From the NCBI RefSeq assembly GCF_034479375.1, contig NZ_CP140155.1, forward strand, positions 186,001 through 250,000: a stretch of DNA of 64,000 nt. The letters are read 5' to 3'. The notes under the pieces were generated by a model. The model worked only from the letters and a program-made list of their open reading frames with translations, made no database searches and was not told where the DNA came from. A program made the translations under genes and the position numbers. This stretch comes from Rhodopseudomonas palustris. Its GTDB lineage: Bacteria; Pseudomonadota; Alphaproteobacteria; Rhizobiales; Xanthobacteraceae. Shown one piece after another: positions 8,492 through 16,134 of this stretch (its first letter is position 1; every line of letters starts with the position of its first letter).

Positions 8492-9736
8492 ATGAATTTC
8501 GACGACACCCCGCAGGAAGCCGAGTTTCGCGCCGAGGCTCGCGCGTGGATCGACGCCAACGCGCCGAAGCAGTACGAAGAGGAACTGACGAAGTCCGGTC
8601 TCGGCCGCATCAGCCTGAAGAACGCCGACATCGTCGAGGTCGGCAAGGCGTGGCAGAAGAAGAAGGCCGAGGGTGGCTGGTCGTGCCTGACCTGGCCGAA
8701 GGAGTATGGCGGCCGCAGCGCGACGCCGATCGAGAAGGTGATCTGGCAGCAGGAAGAGGGCGTCTACAGCAAGCTGACGCAGCCGTTCCAGATCGGCGAG
8801 GGCATGTGCGGCCCGACCGTGATGGCCTATGGCGGCGAAGACGACAAGCGCAAATATCTGCCGAAACTCGCCTCCGGCGAAAACATCTGGTGCCAGTTGT
8901 TTTCCGAGCCCGCCGGCGGCTCCGACGTCGCCGGTCTGCGCACGCGAGCCGAGAAAGACGGCGACGACTGGATCATCAACGGCCAGAAGATCTGGACCTC
9001 CGGCGCGCATTATTCCGACTACGGCCTGCTGATCACCCGCACCGACCCGAATGTGCCGAAGCACAAGGGCCTCACCATGTTCTTCCTCGACATGAAGAGT
9101 GCGGGCGTCGAGGTGAAACCGATCAAGCAGGCCAACGGCATGCAGGAATTCAACGAGGTATTCTTCACCAATGTGCGGATTCCCGACTCGCAGCGGCTCG
9201 GAAATATCGGCGACGGCTGGAACGTGTCGCTGACCACGCTGATGAACGAGCGGATGTCGATCGGTGCGCGGCTCGCCACCGGCTTCCCGGAGATCTTCGA
9301 ACTGTGCACCAATCTCGTCACCGCCGATGGCCTTGCGATCGACGATTCCGCCGTGCGGAGCAGGCTCGCGAACTGGGCGGTGAAGGCCAGCGGCCTGAAG
9401 TACACCTCCTATCGCTCGATTTCGGCGCTGTCGAAGGGCGAACGGCCGGGCCCGGAGAATTCGATCGGCAAGCTGGTCGCAGGCCCGATGCTGCAGGACA
9501 TCGCCGCCTTCGCGATGGATCTCGAAGGCGCGGCGGGCGCCTTCACCGATCCGGCCGAGGCTGAAGCCGGCGGCAGCTTCCAGGCGATGCTGCTCGGCTC
9601 GCCCTCGATGCGCATTGCGGGAGGCACCGACGAAATCCTGCGCAACATCATCGCCGAACGCGTGCTGGGCCTGCCCGGCGACATCCGCGTCGACAAGGAC
9701 GTGCCGTTCAACCAGATCCCGACGCGGGGGCGGTGA
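8492..9736 (+). CDS. Acyl-CoA dehydrogenase, large subunit type (PimC-like), copy 2
   Basis: A 414-residue paralogue of the preceding gene; by eye the large majority of residues match. It keeps LFSEPAGGSDVAGLRTRAE, NGQKIWTSGAHYSDYG and GGTDEILRNIIAERVLGLPGD. Differences cluster in the substrate side (for example TQPFQIGEGMCGPTVMAYGG against TAMFIIGQGMCGPTMMAYAS) and around residues 265-290, which could mean different acyl preferences with a shared small subunit. The ribosome-binding site is GAGAGGAAG. The intervening family A repeat is also duplicated between the ACAD genes, which fits tandem duplication of a gene-plus-repeat unit. Confidence 0.88.
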   Translation: MNFDDTPQEAEFRAEARAWIDANAPKQYEEELTKSGLGRISLKNADIVEVGKAWQKKKAEGGWSCLTWPKEYGGRSATPIEKVIWQQEEGVYSKLTQPFQIGEGMCGPTVMAYGGEDDKRKYLPKLASGENIWCQLFSEPAGGSDVAGLRTRAEKDGDDWIINGQKIWTSGAHYSDYGLLITRTDPNVPKHKGLTMFFLDMKSAGVEVKPIKQANGMQEFNEVFFTNVRIPDSQRLGNIGDGWNVSLTTLMNERMSIGARLATGFPEIFELCTNLVTADGLAIDDSAVRSRLANWAVKASGLKYTSYRSISALSKGERPGPENSIGKLVAGPMLQDIAAFAMDLEGAAGAFTDPAEAEAGGSFQAMLLGSPSMRIAGGTDEILRNIIAERVLGLPGDIRVDKDVPFNQIPTRGR

Positions 9737-9760
9737 GGAATTATGGTTGCCATCTGCACC

Positions 9761-9881
9761 GTCATTCCGGGGCGCGGCAGCGAAGCTGGCGCGAACCCGG
9801 AATCTCGATGTAGTTGGCGGCTGAGGTCACGCAGCGCACGTTTCAGATTCCGGGTTCGCGCTTCGCGCGCCCCGGAATGAC
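9761..9881. repeat. Palindromic intergenic repeat, family B
   Basis: GTCATTCCGGGGCGCGG at the left and CGCGCCCCGGAATGAC at the right, with GAACCCGGAATC and GATTCCGGGTTCGCG arms inside. It fills the gap before the nitroreductase gene. Confidence 0.85.
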
Positions 9882-9904
9882 GGACATTCAGGAATGAGGC
9901 CATC

Positions 9905-10606
9905 ATGACGATAATCGCGCCCGCATCTCCCACCCCGATTGATGTCCTCGAAGACCTGATGGCGGCGCGCTACTCGTGCCGGGCGTTCAAGTCGGATCCG
10001 GTGCCGCGCGAAACCATCGAGCGCATCCTCGGCGCGGCGCAGAAGACGGCGTCGTGGTGCAACAGCCAGCCGTGGCAGGTGCTGATCACCTCCGGCGAGG
10101 CGACCGCGAAGTTTCGTGACGCGATCTATCCGGTCGCCGCCAGTGGCGCGCCGATGTCCGGCGACTTCGAGTTTCCACGCGAATATCGCGGCGTGTATCT
10201 CGACCGCCGCCGCGAGAGTGGCTTTCAGCTCTATAACGCCGTCGGCATCGCCCGCGGCGACAAGGCTGCCGCCGCCCAGCAGGCGCTGCAGAACTTCAAT
10301 CTGTTCGGCGCGCCGCACGTCGCCATCATCACCACCGACGAGGCGCTCGGCGTCTACGGCGCGGTCGATTGCGGCGGCTACGTCACCTCGTTCATGCTGG
10401 CGGCGCAGGCGCTCGGCGTCGCCACCGTGCCGCAGGCCGCAATGGCGTTCCACGCCGCCGTGGTGCGCAAGCACTTCGGGCTCGGCGACGACCGCCGCGT
10501 GGTCTGCGGCATCTCGTTCGGCTACGCCGACCGCGAGCACAAGGCCAACAGCTACCGCACCAACCGCGCCGCACTCGGCGATGTGGCGACGTTCGTGGAA
10601 TCGTAG
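9905..10606 (+). CDS. Nitroreductase family FMN oxidoreductase
   Basis: A 233-residue nitroreductase-fold flavoprotein. The FMN-binding N-terminal block ARYSCRAFKSDPVPRETI and the SWCNSQPWQV motif are characteristic, as is the C-terminal region with GISFGYADREHKANSYRTNR. Members reduce nitro groups, quinones or conjugated systems with NAD(P)H. In this setting it might act on an unsaturated or aromatic intermediate of the adjacent acyl-CoA pathway, but that is inference. It is the last rightward gene of the cluster and converges on the AraC gene, with only 5 bases between them. Confidence 0.85.
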   Translation: MTIIAPASPTPIDVLEDLMAARYSCRAFKSDPVPRETIERILGAAQKTASWCNSQPWQVLITSGEATAKFRDAIYPVAASGAPMSGDFEFPREYRGVYLDRRRESGFQLYNAVGIARGDKAAAAQQALQNFNLFGAPHVAIITTDEALGVYGAVDCGGYVTSFMLAAQALGVATVPQAAMAFHAAVVRKHFGLGDDRRVVCGISFGYADREHKANSYRTNRAALGDVATFVES

Positions 10607-10611
10607 CAGGC

Positions 10612-11454
10612 TCAGCGCGGTCGCGGCGCGCGTTCCTCATCCACGGAGGCCACCGTGCCGCGCAAGGTCGCCATGTAGCGCCCCGGAGAGACGCCGAGCG
10701 TTTTGCGAAACATGGTGACGAAGCTCGCCGTGCTCGCATAGCCGAGCTCGATCGCCAAGCGCTGGATCGAGGCTCCCTCCGCCATCCTCTGCAACGCGAC
10801 CATGATGGTCAGTTGCTGGCGCCACCGGCCGAAGCTCAGTCCGGTTTCGCGCGCCAACAGGCGGGCGAGGGTGCGCTCGCTCATCCCGGCGCGCTTGGCC
10901 CAGCTCCCCATGGTCCCGCGATCGGCGGGATCCGATATCATCGTGTCGACGATCCGCCGCAGGCGCGCGTCCACCGGCATCGGCAGGAACAGGCGCTGCA
11001 CCGAGCTTGCGGCGATCTCGTCCAGGATCGCCGCGAACAGGTGGGACTCGCGGCCGCCTTCGGGATACAGCACGGGAAAACCGGCGGCGCGGACCAGCAG
11101 TTCGCGCAGCAGTGGCGTCGCCGACAGCGTGCAGCAGACGTTCGGCATCCCCGCCAGCATCTCCGGCTCGACGAAGACGTCGTAGCCTTCGATCGGTCCG
11201 GAGGCTCGAATCGCGTGCATTGCGCCGCCGGGGATCCAGATCGCGTGCTGTGGCGGCACCAGCCAGAGGCCGCTGTCCGCTTCGCAGGTCAGGACGCCGC
11301 GCAGGCTGAGCAGTAACTGCGCCTTCCGATGCCGATGTGGCGGCAGTTCCAGGTCCGAACCGGTCAACGTCATTCCGTACGCGACGACACGGCCGGGCGC
11401 GTCGTCGGGGTCGATCCAGTCGGCGGGAACGAACTGCTGGTCGAGGATCGGCAT
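10612..11454 (-). CDS. AraC family transcriptional regulator with cupin sensor domain
   Basis: About 280 residues. The N-terminal half is a cupin-like sensor (PHRHRKAQLLLSLRGVLTCE, then WLVPPQHAIWIPGGAMH). The C-terminal half carries two helix-turn-helix motifs (WAKRAGMSERTLARLLARET and IELGYASTASFVTMFRKTLG ending SPGRYM). The start MPILDQQF at 11454 is preferred over an upstream in-frame ATG because it matches the usual short N-terminus of this group. It is divergent from the PPOX-fold gene at 11594, which is its most likely target. Confidence 0.88.
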   Translation of the reverse strand: MPILDQQFVPADWIDPDDAPGRVVAYGMTLTGSDLELPPHRHRKAQLLLSLRGVLTCEADSGLWLVPPQHAIWIPGGAMHAIRASGPIEGYDVFVEPEMLAGMPNVCCTLSATPLLRELLVRAAGFPVLYPEGGRESHLFAAILDEIAASSVQRLFLPMPVDARLRRIVDTMISDPADRGTMGSWAKRAGMSERTLARLLARETGLSFGRWRQQLTIMVALQRMAEGASIQRLAIELGYASTASFVTMFRKTLGVSPGRYMATLRGTVASVDEERAPRPR

Positions 11455-11593
11455 CGGTGGTGCAAGCTCGGGTCGGATTTTGGCCGGTTCTCGAAACAAT
11501 CTGGCACATCTGCCTGATACAGCCAATCGCGCTAGACCTTATAGGTATGTGAAGCCGGGTGCGCCCGGCGGTTGTCGCGAAGGGAGCGCTGTG

Positions 11594-12604
11594 ATGAATG
11601 ATCGCATCTGTTCGGTGGCCGACCTGGAGGCTGTTGTTGGAACGACGCCGGACCTGATGAACCTCAAGGTGATCGATCACCTCGACGGTGGCGCGCTGCG
11701 TTGGCTTGCGGCTTCGCCGGTGATGTTCGCCGGCTTTGCCTCTGCGGGCGCGGTGGCAGTCACTATCGGCGGTGGCGATGCCGGTTTCGCGAGTGGGGAC
11801 GCGCATCGGCTGCGGCTGCCCAAGGCCATGCTCGACGATCCGGCTTTGGCGCGGCCCGGACAGGGCTTCGGCTCGCTGTTCCTGCTGCCCGGCACCGTCG
11901 AGATGTTGCGCGTCAACGGCACCATCGCGGAGGTGCGCGATCACGAGATCTGTATCGACGTCGAGCAATGTTACGGTCATTGCGGCAAGGCGTTGCTGCG
12001 CTCGGAATTCTGGACGGCGATGCCGCTCGCGACTGCGCCGCAGGACACGGCAGGCTTCGCCGCTGAAAGCCGCCTGATGGCGCTGGTGACGTGCGACGCA
12101 GAGGGTCGTACCGATCTCAGCCCCAAGGGCGATCCCGCCGGATTGCTTCGGCTCGATGAGGGCGCCGCCTGGTTCGCCGATCGTCCAGGCAATCGTCGCA
12201 CGGACAGCTTCCGTAATATCCTTGTTCAACCGCACGTGGCTGCGGCGTTGCTGATCCCCGGCGCGTGTTCGATCGCGCGGTTGTCGGGGCGGGCGCGGAT
12301 TACATCAGATGCGGTCATGCGGGCCGCGTTCGCGGTCGACGGCAAAGCCCCAAAGCTGGTGACTGTGATCGACGATCTGACGATCGAACTGCACGACAGT
12401 CCCGCGCTTCGCCGCGCCAGGCTTTGGCCGCTGCAGCCGCAGACCCACGGGATCGAAGCGGCCAAGCTCTTCGTCGAGCACATCAAGCTGAACAGGAATG
12501 CCGGCTTCGGCGCCCGTCTCGCGAGCGCCGCGCTGTCCGTACCCGGCGTGTCCGGTCTGCTGAAGAAGGGGCTGGACAAGGAGTACAAGGACAATCTGTA
12601 CTGA
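11594..12604 (+). CDS. PPOX-fold (pyridoxamine 5'-phosphate oxidase-like) flavin-binding protein
   Basis: A 336-residue protein. From about residue 175 it shows a split-barrel flavin-binding domain of the PNPOx-like type (SRLMALVTCDAEGRTDLSPKG, then FADRPGNRRTDSFRNIL). This arrangement is typical of PPOX-family FMN proteins annotated as flavin-nucleotide-binding. The N-terminal about 150 residues have no recognisable signature. The ATG at 11594 is preferred over an upstream in-frame ATG at 11480 because AAGGGAG precedes it. It is divergent from the AraC regulator. The reaction is unknown. Confidence 0.75.
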   Translation: MNDRICSVADLEAVVGTTPDLMNLKVIDHLDGGALRWLAASPVMFAGFASAGAVAVTIGGGDAGFASGDAHRLRLPKAMLDDPALARPGQGFGSLFLLPGTVEMLRVNGTIAEVRDHEICIDVEQCYGHCGKALLRSEFWTAMPLATAPQDTAGFAAESRLMALVTCDAEGRTDLSPKGDPAGLLRLDEGAAWFADRPGNRRTDSFRNILVQPHVAAALLIPGACSIARLSGRARITSDAVMRAAFAVDGKAPKLVTVIDDLTIELHDSPALRRARLWPLQPQTHGIEAAKLFVEHIKLNRNAGFGARLASAALSVPGVSGLLKKGLDKEYKDNLY

Positions 12605-12661
12605 CGTTCGTCCGTCGCCGACCATCGGTCATGTCGGACGATCCGAGGTGGCGCGCCGCCA

Positions 12662-13444
12662 TCAAAACCGCGGAGCGCGTTTCTCCTTGTACGCGGCGAT
12701 GCCTTCCTTGATCTCGTCGCTGCGCATCGAGGCTTTCGCGCGGGTGTCCGCTGCGGCCTCGTCGAAGGCTTGTCTGGCGAATTCGTTGATCGCGCGCTTC
12801 ATCCCGGCGACGGCCGTCGGAGCATTGCCGGCGAGCGTCGTGGCCAGCGCGTCGACCTCGCGGTCGAGGCGATCCATCGAGACCATTGCGGTCAAGTAAC
12901 CGATCCGCAGCATTTCGGCGGCTTCGATCCGTTGCGCGGTGAGAAACAGCCGCTTGGCATTGTCGACGCCGAGCCGCGTGACGTAGCGCTTGATGCCGGA
13001 CGGATAGTAATGCAGTCCGAGCCGCGCCGCCGGCATGAACATCTCGGCAGTGTCGACGCCGATGCGGAAATCGCAGGCGAGCGCCAGATCGGTCGAGCCG
13101 CCATAGACGCCGCCATTGAGCCGGCAGATTGTCGGCACCCGCAGATCCTCGAGCCGGTTGGCGATGAGCTCGAACGCCGAGCCCGAGGATTCGCCCTCGA
13201 CTTCGCTGGCAGCGCGCTCGGCCACCTTGCCGAGGTCGAACCCCGCCGAGAAGGCGCGACCGGTTCCGGTCAGCACAAGCACGCGGACCGACGCGTCGTT
13301 TTCTATCTGCTCGAACTGCGCCAGCAGCGTCACGAGGTCGTCCGGCTGCAGCCGGTTGAGGTGCTGCGGCCGGTTCAGCCGGATGGTGGCGCGCGGACCG
13401 TCGATGCTGAGAACCGGCGTGCTCGCGCCGTCCGTCTCCGACAT
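12662..13444 (-). CDS. Enoyl-CoA hydratase/isomerase family protein
   Basis: A 260-residue crotonase-fold protein beginning MSETDGASTPVLSIDGPRAT. The oxyanion-hole region FSAGFDLGKV lies near residue 67 and GGVYGGSTDLALACDFRIG near 113. Asp replaces the first classical hydratase glutamate and Ala the second, so the exact activity (hydratase, isomerase or hydrolase) is uncertain. The frame is open to 13690, but the M at 13444 gives the family-like N-terminus. The gene stands alone between the PPOX-fold gene (convergent) and the cyclic-nucleotide gene (divergent). Confidence 0.85.
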   Translation of the reverse strand: MSETDGASTPVLSIDGPRATIRLNRPQHLNRLQPDDLVTLLAQFEQIENDASVRVLVLTGTGRAFSAGFDLGKVAERAASEVEGESSGSAFELIANRLEDLRVPTICRLNGGVYGGSTDLALACDFRIGVDTAEMFMPAARLGLHYYPSGIKRYVTRLGVDNAKRLFLTAQRIEAAEMLRIGYLTAMVSMDRLDREVDALATTLAGNAPTAVAGMKRAINEFARQAFDEAAADTRAKASMRSDEIKEGIAAYKEKRAPRF

Positions 13445-13767
13445 GGGTAGAGATCTCCAGGAAGTTCGCGTGAGAAGGCGTCGGAAGTGGAACTGAACGC
13501 CCCTGAAAACGCCGCCGCGAGGGCAGCGGGCTGTCATGACATGGCGATCAGCGTGCAAATTGCCCGCGCCGACCGCGGTCGTCAATGATTCGGCCGGCTG
13601 CCGACGCGCGGCCCCAGGCGCCGGGCGCGGTGGCGTTCCGGGCGCCGGATTGTTTATAATCCCGTTGGCTTCAACGTGTATTCCGTGCACTTCGTCGTGG
13701 CGCGACCACCGTTGCCGCCGCTGTCGCTGGCGTCGAAGATCCTGATCTCGAAGGCAGGTTGATTCTC
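13445..13767. other. Divergent intergenic region
   Basis: About 320 bases between two divergent genes. No gene is evident. A TATAAT hexamer occurs at 13655-13660 on the + strand, but no convincing -35 is seen at the right spacing. The ribosome-binding site for the downstream gene is a weak AAGGCAGG. Confidence 0.4.
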
Positions 13768-14442
13768 ATGGACATGTCCCACATCGCTCAGCATGCCGGC
13801 ATGGCCGGCAGTCTGTTCGCAACGATCTTCGTCGTCGCGACGGCCACGATGCGGACCATGATCCCGCTGCGCGTTTTCGGCATCCTGGCCAATGTCCTGC
13901 TGATCGCGGTGTCGATCCCGACCCATAACTATCCGACGATGGCGCTGCATGCCGTGTTGTTGCCGCTCAACGTCTGGCGTCTGCACCAGATGCTGCAGCT
14001 CGTGCGCGACGTGAAGAAGTCGGTCAACAGCGATTTGTCGATGGAGTGGCTGAAGCCGTTCATGACCGAGCGCAAATGCGCGACCGGCGAGGAGCTGTTC
14101 TACAAGGACGAGAAGGCCGAGCACATGTACTACATCGTCAGCGGTCGCTTCCGCCTGGTGGAGTCCGGCATCGAACTGCCGGTCGGTGCGATCGTCGGCG
14201 AGCTCGGCATGCTGTCGCCGTCGAATACAAGGACGCAGACGTTGGATTGCATCGAATCCGGCGTCGTGCTCGGCGTCAGTTATCGCCAGGTCGAGGAGCT
14301 CTACGTGCAGAATCCGGAATTCGGCTTCTACTTCCTGCGGCTCGCCAGTGCGCGGCTGTTCCAGAACATCGAGACGCTGGAAGCACGGCTGGCGCAGGCT
14401 CACGTGCCGGTGCCGGCACAGGTCGTCAGCGATACGGCGTAG
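13768..14442 (+). CDS. Membrane-anchored cyclic-nucleotide-binding (CNB) domain protein
   Basis: About 224 residues with two or three N-terminal membrane helices (roughly 14-30, 34-50, 56-74) followed by a CNB domain (about 92-210). The phosphate-binding cassette is recognisable: GELGML at 144-149 and the key arginine at 155 in RTQT. There is no helix-turn-helix or enzymatic domain, so cAMP or cGMP binding would act through the membrane part. This architecture resembles Popeye-type proteins, but membership is unproven. A TTG at 13759 is an alternative start. The next gene begins 17 bases after the stop, so the pair is probably cotranscribed. Confidence 0.75.
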   Translation: MDMSHIAQHAGMAGSLFATIFVVATATMRTMIPLRVFGILANVLLIAVSIPTHNYPTMALHAVLLPLNVWRLHQMLQLVRDVKKSVNSDLSMEWLKPFMTERKCATGEELFYKDEKAEHMYYIVSGRFRLVESGIELPVGAIVGELGMLSPSNTRTQTLDCIESGVVLGVSYRQVEELYVQNPEFGFYFLRLASARLFQNIETLEARLAQAHVPVPAQVVSDTA

Positions 14443-14459
14443 CGGCGAGGGCGGCAACG

Positions 14460-15347
14460 GTGGCAGGTTATATCGATGCGATGCGCTCGACGCTCGCCGA
14501 AATCATCGGCGAACGCGATCCCGTTGTGCCGCTCGCCCTGCCGGACGGCCTGTCGCCGGCTGTCGAGCCCGTGGTGAGCGATGCGGTCGAACGATTGATC
14601 GTGTATCAGGGCCGGCGCTATGCGCGATTGTATCTCGATCGTATTCGCCGCTTCGTCGGGCGCCGCGACGTCGGCGACGATCTGTTGATCCGGATCGCGG
14701 AACTGATGGCGGAGCGGATGGCGTACGAGGATCCGATCCGGATCGCGCAACTCGCACTGATTGAAGCGGTCATCGGTCCGAGTGGCGTCGCCGCCGTCCA
14801 GGTCGACCGCAAATGCCGGTTTCGGATCGACGAGATGGTGTCGGCGCTCCCGATCGTGGTGGCCAATCCGATGCTCAGGGTGCTGGGCGCCTTCGGCTGG
14901 CAGCACATGCACGTGAAGATGCGCTTCAACGCCACGTGGTGGCTCGGCATTCGCCGGCTGAAGATGGAAGCTTGGCTGCGGCGCTGGCGGATGCTGTCGA
15001 TCCGCTATGCGCGAGAGCGGGTCTGGGTGGAGCGCTGGCTACATATGATCGATCGCTGTCTCGCCAAGCGGCCCGAGGCGGTTTGGACGATCGTCGAGAG
15101 TGCCACCATGATCCGTGGCTATGGCGACACCTATCGTTATGGCATGGCGAACTGGACCCTGATCATCGACGGTCTCGTCAAGCCGGTATTCGCCGGCACG
15201 CTCGCGCTGGACGATCTCCCGGCTGCGATGGCGCAAGCCCGCGCGGCGGCGCTGCCCGACCGCCGCCAGACGGCGTTGAAACAGACGATCGCCACGATCC
15301 GCACTCAGGCCAGCGCAGAAGCGGTGCCGGCGTCGGCGATGCCCTGA
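14460..15347 (+). CDS. DUF6537-like protein (domain found in indolepyruvate oxidoreductases)
   Basis: About 295 residues, mostly charged and helical. The segment ERLIVYQGRRYARLYLDRIRRF and the later region resemble the DUF6537 domain normally fused to indolepyruvate ferredoxin oxidoreductase, here standing alone. I recognise this by eye only. No catalytic thiamine, iron-sulfur or Rossmann motif is visible, so alone it may be structural or regulatory. The GTG at 14460 (MAGYIDAMRST) is chosen because GGCGAGGGCGG precedes it; an ATG at 14481 is also possible. It follows the CNB protein closely, suggesting a two-gene operon. Confidence 0.55.
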   Translation: MAGYIDAMRSTLAEIIGERDPVVPLALPDGLSPAVEPVVSDAVERLIVYQGRRYARLYLDRIRRFVGRRDVGDDLLIRIAELMAERMAYEDPIRIAQLALIEAVIGPSGVAAVQVDRKCRFRIDEMVSALPIVVANPMLRVLGAFGWQHMHVKMRFNATWWLGIRRLKMEAWLRRWRMLSIRYARERVWVERWLHMIDRCLAKRPEAVWTIVESATMIRGYGDTYRYGMANWTLIIDGLVKPVFAGTLALDDLPAAMAQARAAALPDRRQTALKQTIATIRTQASAEAVPASAMP

Positions 15348-15558
15348 ACAGGCCGGTGTGCCCGGTTGCCGCGCAATTGACCGTCCACACCCGCCGATGC
15401 GTTCCGCCACGTGCATTTGGGGACCAAGAATGTCATAATGGAACGCTGGCCGGTCCCTGGCTGGTTGCGATGCTCAGCGCTCGCACGGGAAATCCGAACG
15501 ACATCAGCGGCGCCGCCGGTCCGTGTCGTGATGCTCCCGTCGGGCCCAGGCAAAGGGC

Positions 15559-15969
15559 GTGAGCTTGATCCTTCCCCAATTGTCGTCGACGGTCGCCGTT
15601 GGTGCGCTCACCGGATGGATGCTGGTACTCACCGTCAAGCACGTTTTTGCGGATTTCTATTTGCAGAACGCCTGGATGGCGCTCGGCAAGGACAAGAAGA
15701 CGGGCTGGGCGCTGCCGCTGCTCGCGCATTGCGCTGTGCATCTGGTCCTCACCACCGCTGTGATGCTGATCCTCGCCCCGCGCTACTGGTTCATCGGACT
15801 GATCGACTTCGCCATCCATCTCGCGATCGATCGCGCCAAGGGCTTCACGGTCGCGACGTTCGCCGTCACCCCGGAAAGTCGGTGGTTTTGGTGGCTGATC
15901 GGAACCGACCAGGCGTTGCATCATCTCACCGGCTTCGGCTTGTCGATGTTGCTGGCCGCGAACGCGTGA
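15559..15969 (+). CDS. DUF3307 family membrane protein
   Basis: A 136-residue integral membrane protein with about three or four helices. It carries the DUF3307 pattern: KHVFADFYLQNAWM near residue 27, an AHCAVHLVLT helix, DFAIHLAIDRAKG near 83 and DQALHHLTG at the end. The repeated His/Asp residues at helix faces hint at metal or lipid headgroup binding, but the family has no assigned function. The GTG at 15559 is preceded by AAAGGG at very short spacing, so the start is uncertain. The region 15348-15558 upstream shows no gene. Confidence 0.7.
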   Translation: MSLILPQLSSTVAVGALTGWMLVLTVKHVFADFYLQNAWMALGKDKKTGWALPLLAHCAVHLVLTTAVMLILAPRYWFIGLIDFAIHLAIDRAKGFTVATFAVTPESRWFWWLIGTDQALHHLTGFGLSMLLAANA

Positions 15970-16134
15970 CGGCGTTGCCGATGCGCCGTGCGGGCTTACG
16001 CCTGATCCGGACCGATCCGTCGCCTAGGTAGTTCTACGGGATACGGAATTAACCGCCGGATCAGCGACTTCTCGTAGCGTTCTTGCAGACGTCCGCCGTA
16101 TGCCCGTCGGCGTGCAGGCTGCGCTCAGGACCCG

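Noticed and set aside
13655..13660. TATAAT hexamer upstream of the cyclic-nucleotide-binding gene
   Set aside because: No convincing -35 box lies at 16-18 bases, so it is not reported as a promoter on its own.
15440..15466. GGAAC followed by GTT upstream of the DUF3307 gene
   Set aside because: The spacing (19 bases) is longer than the EcfG range, so it was not called.
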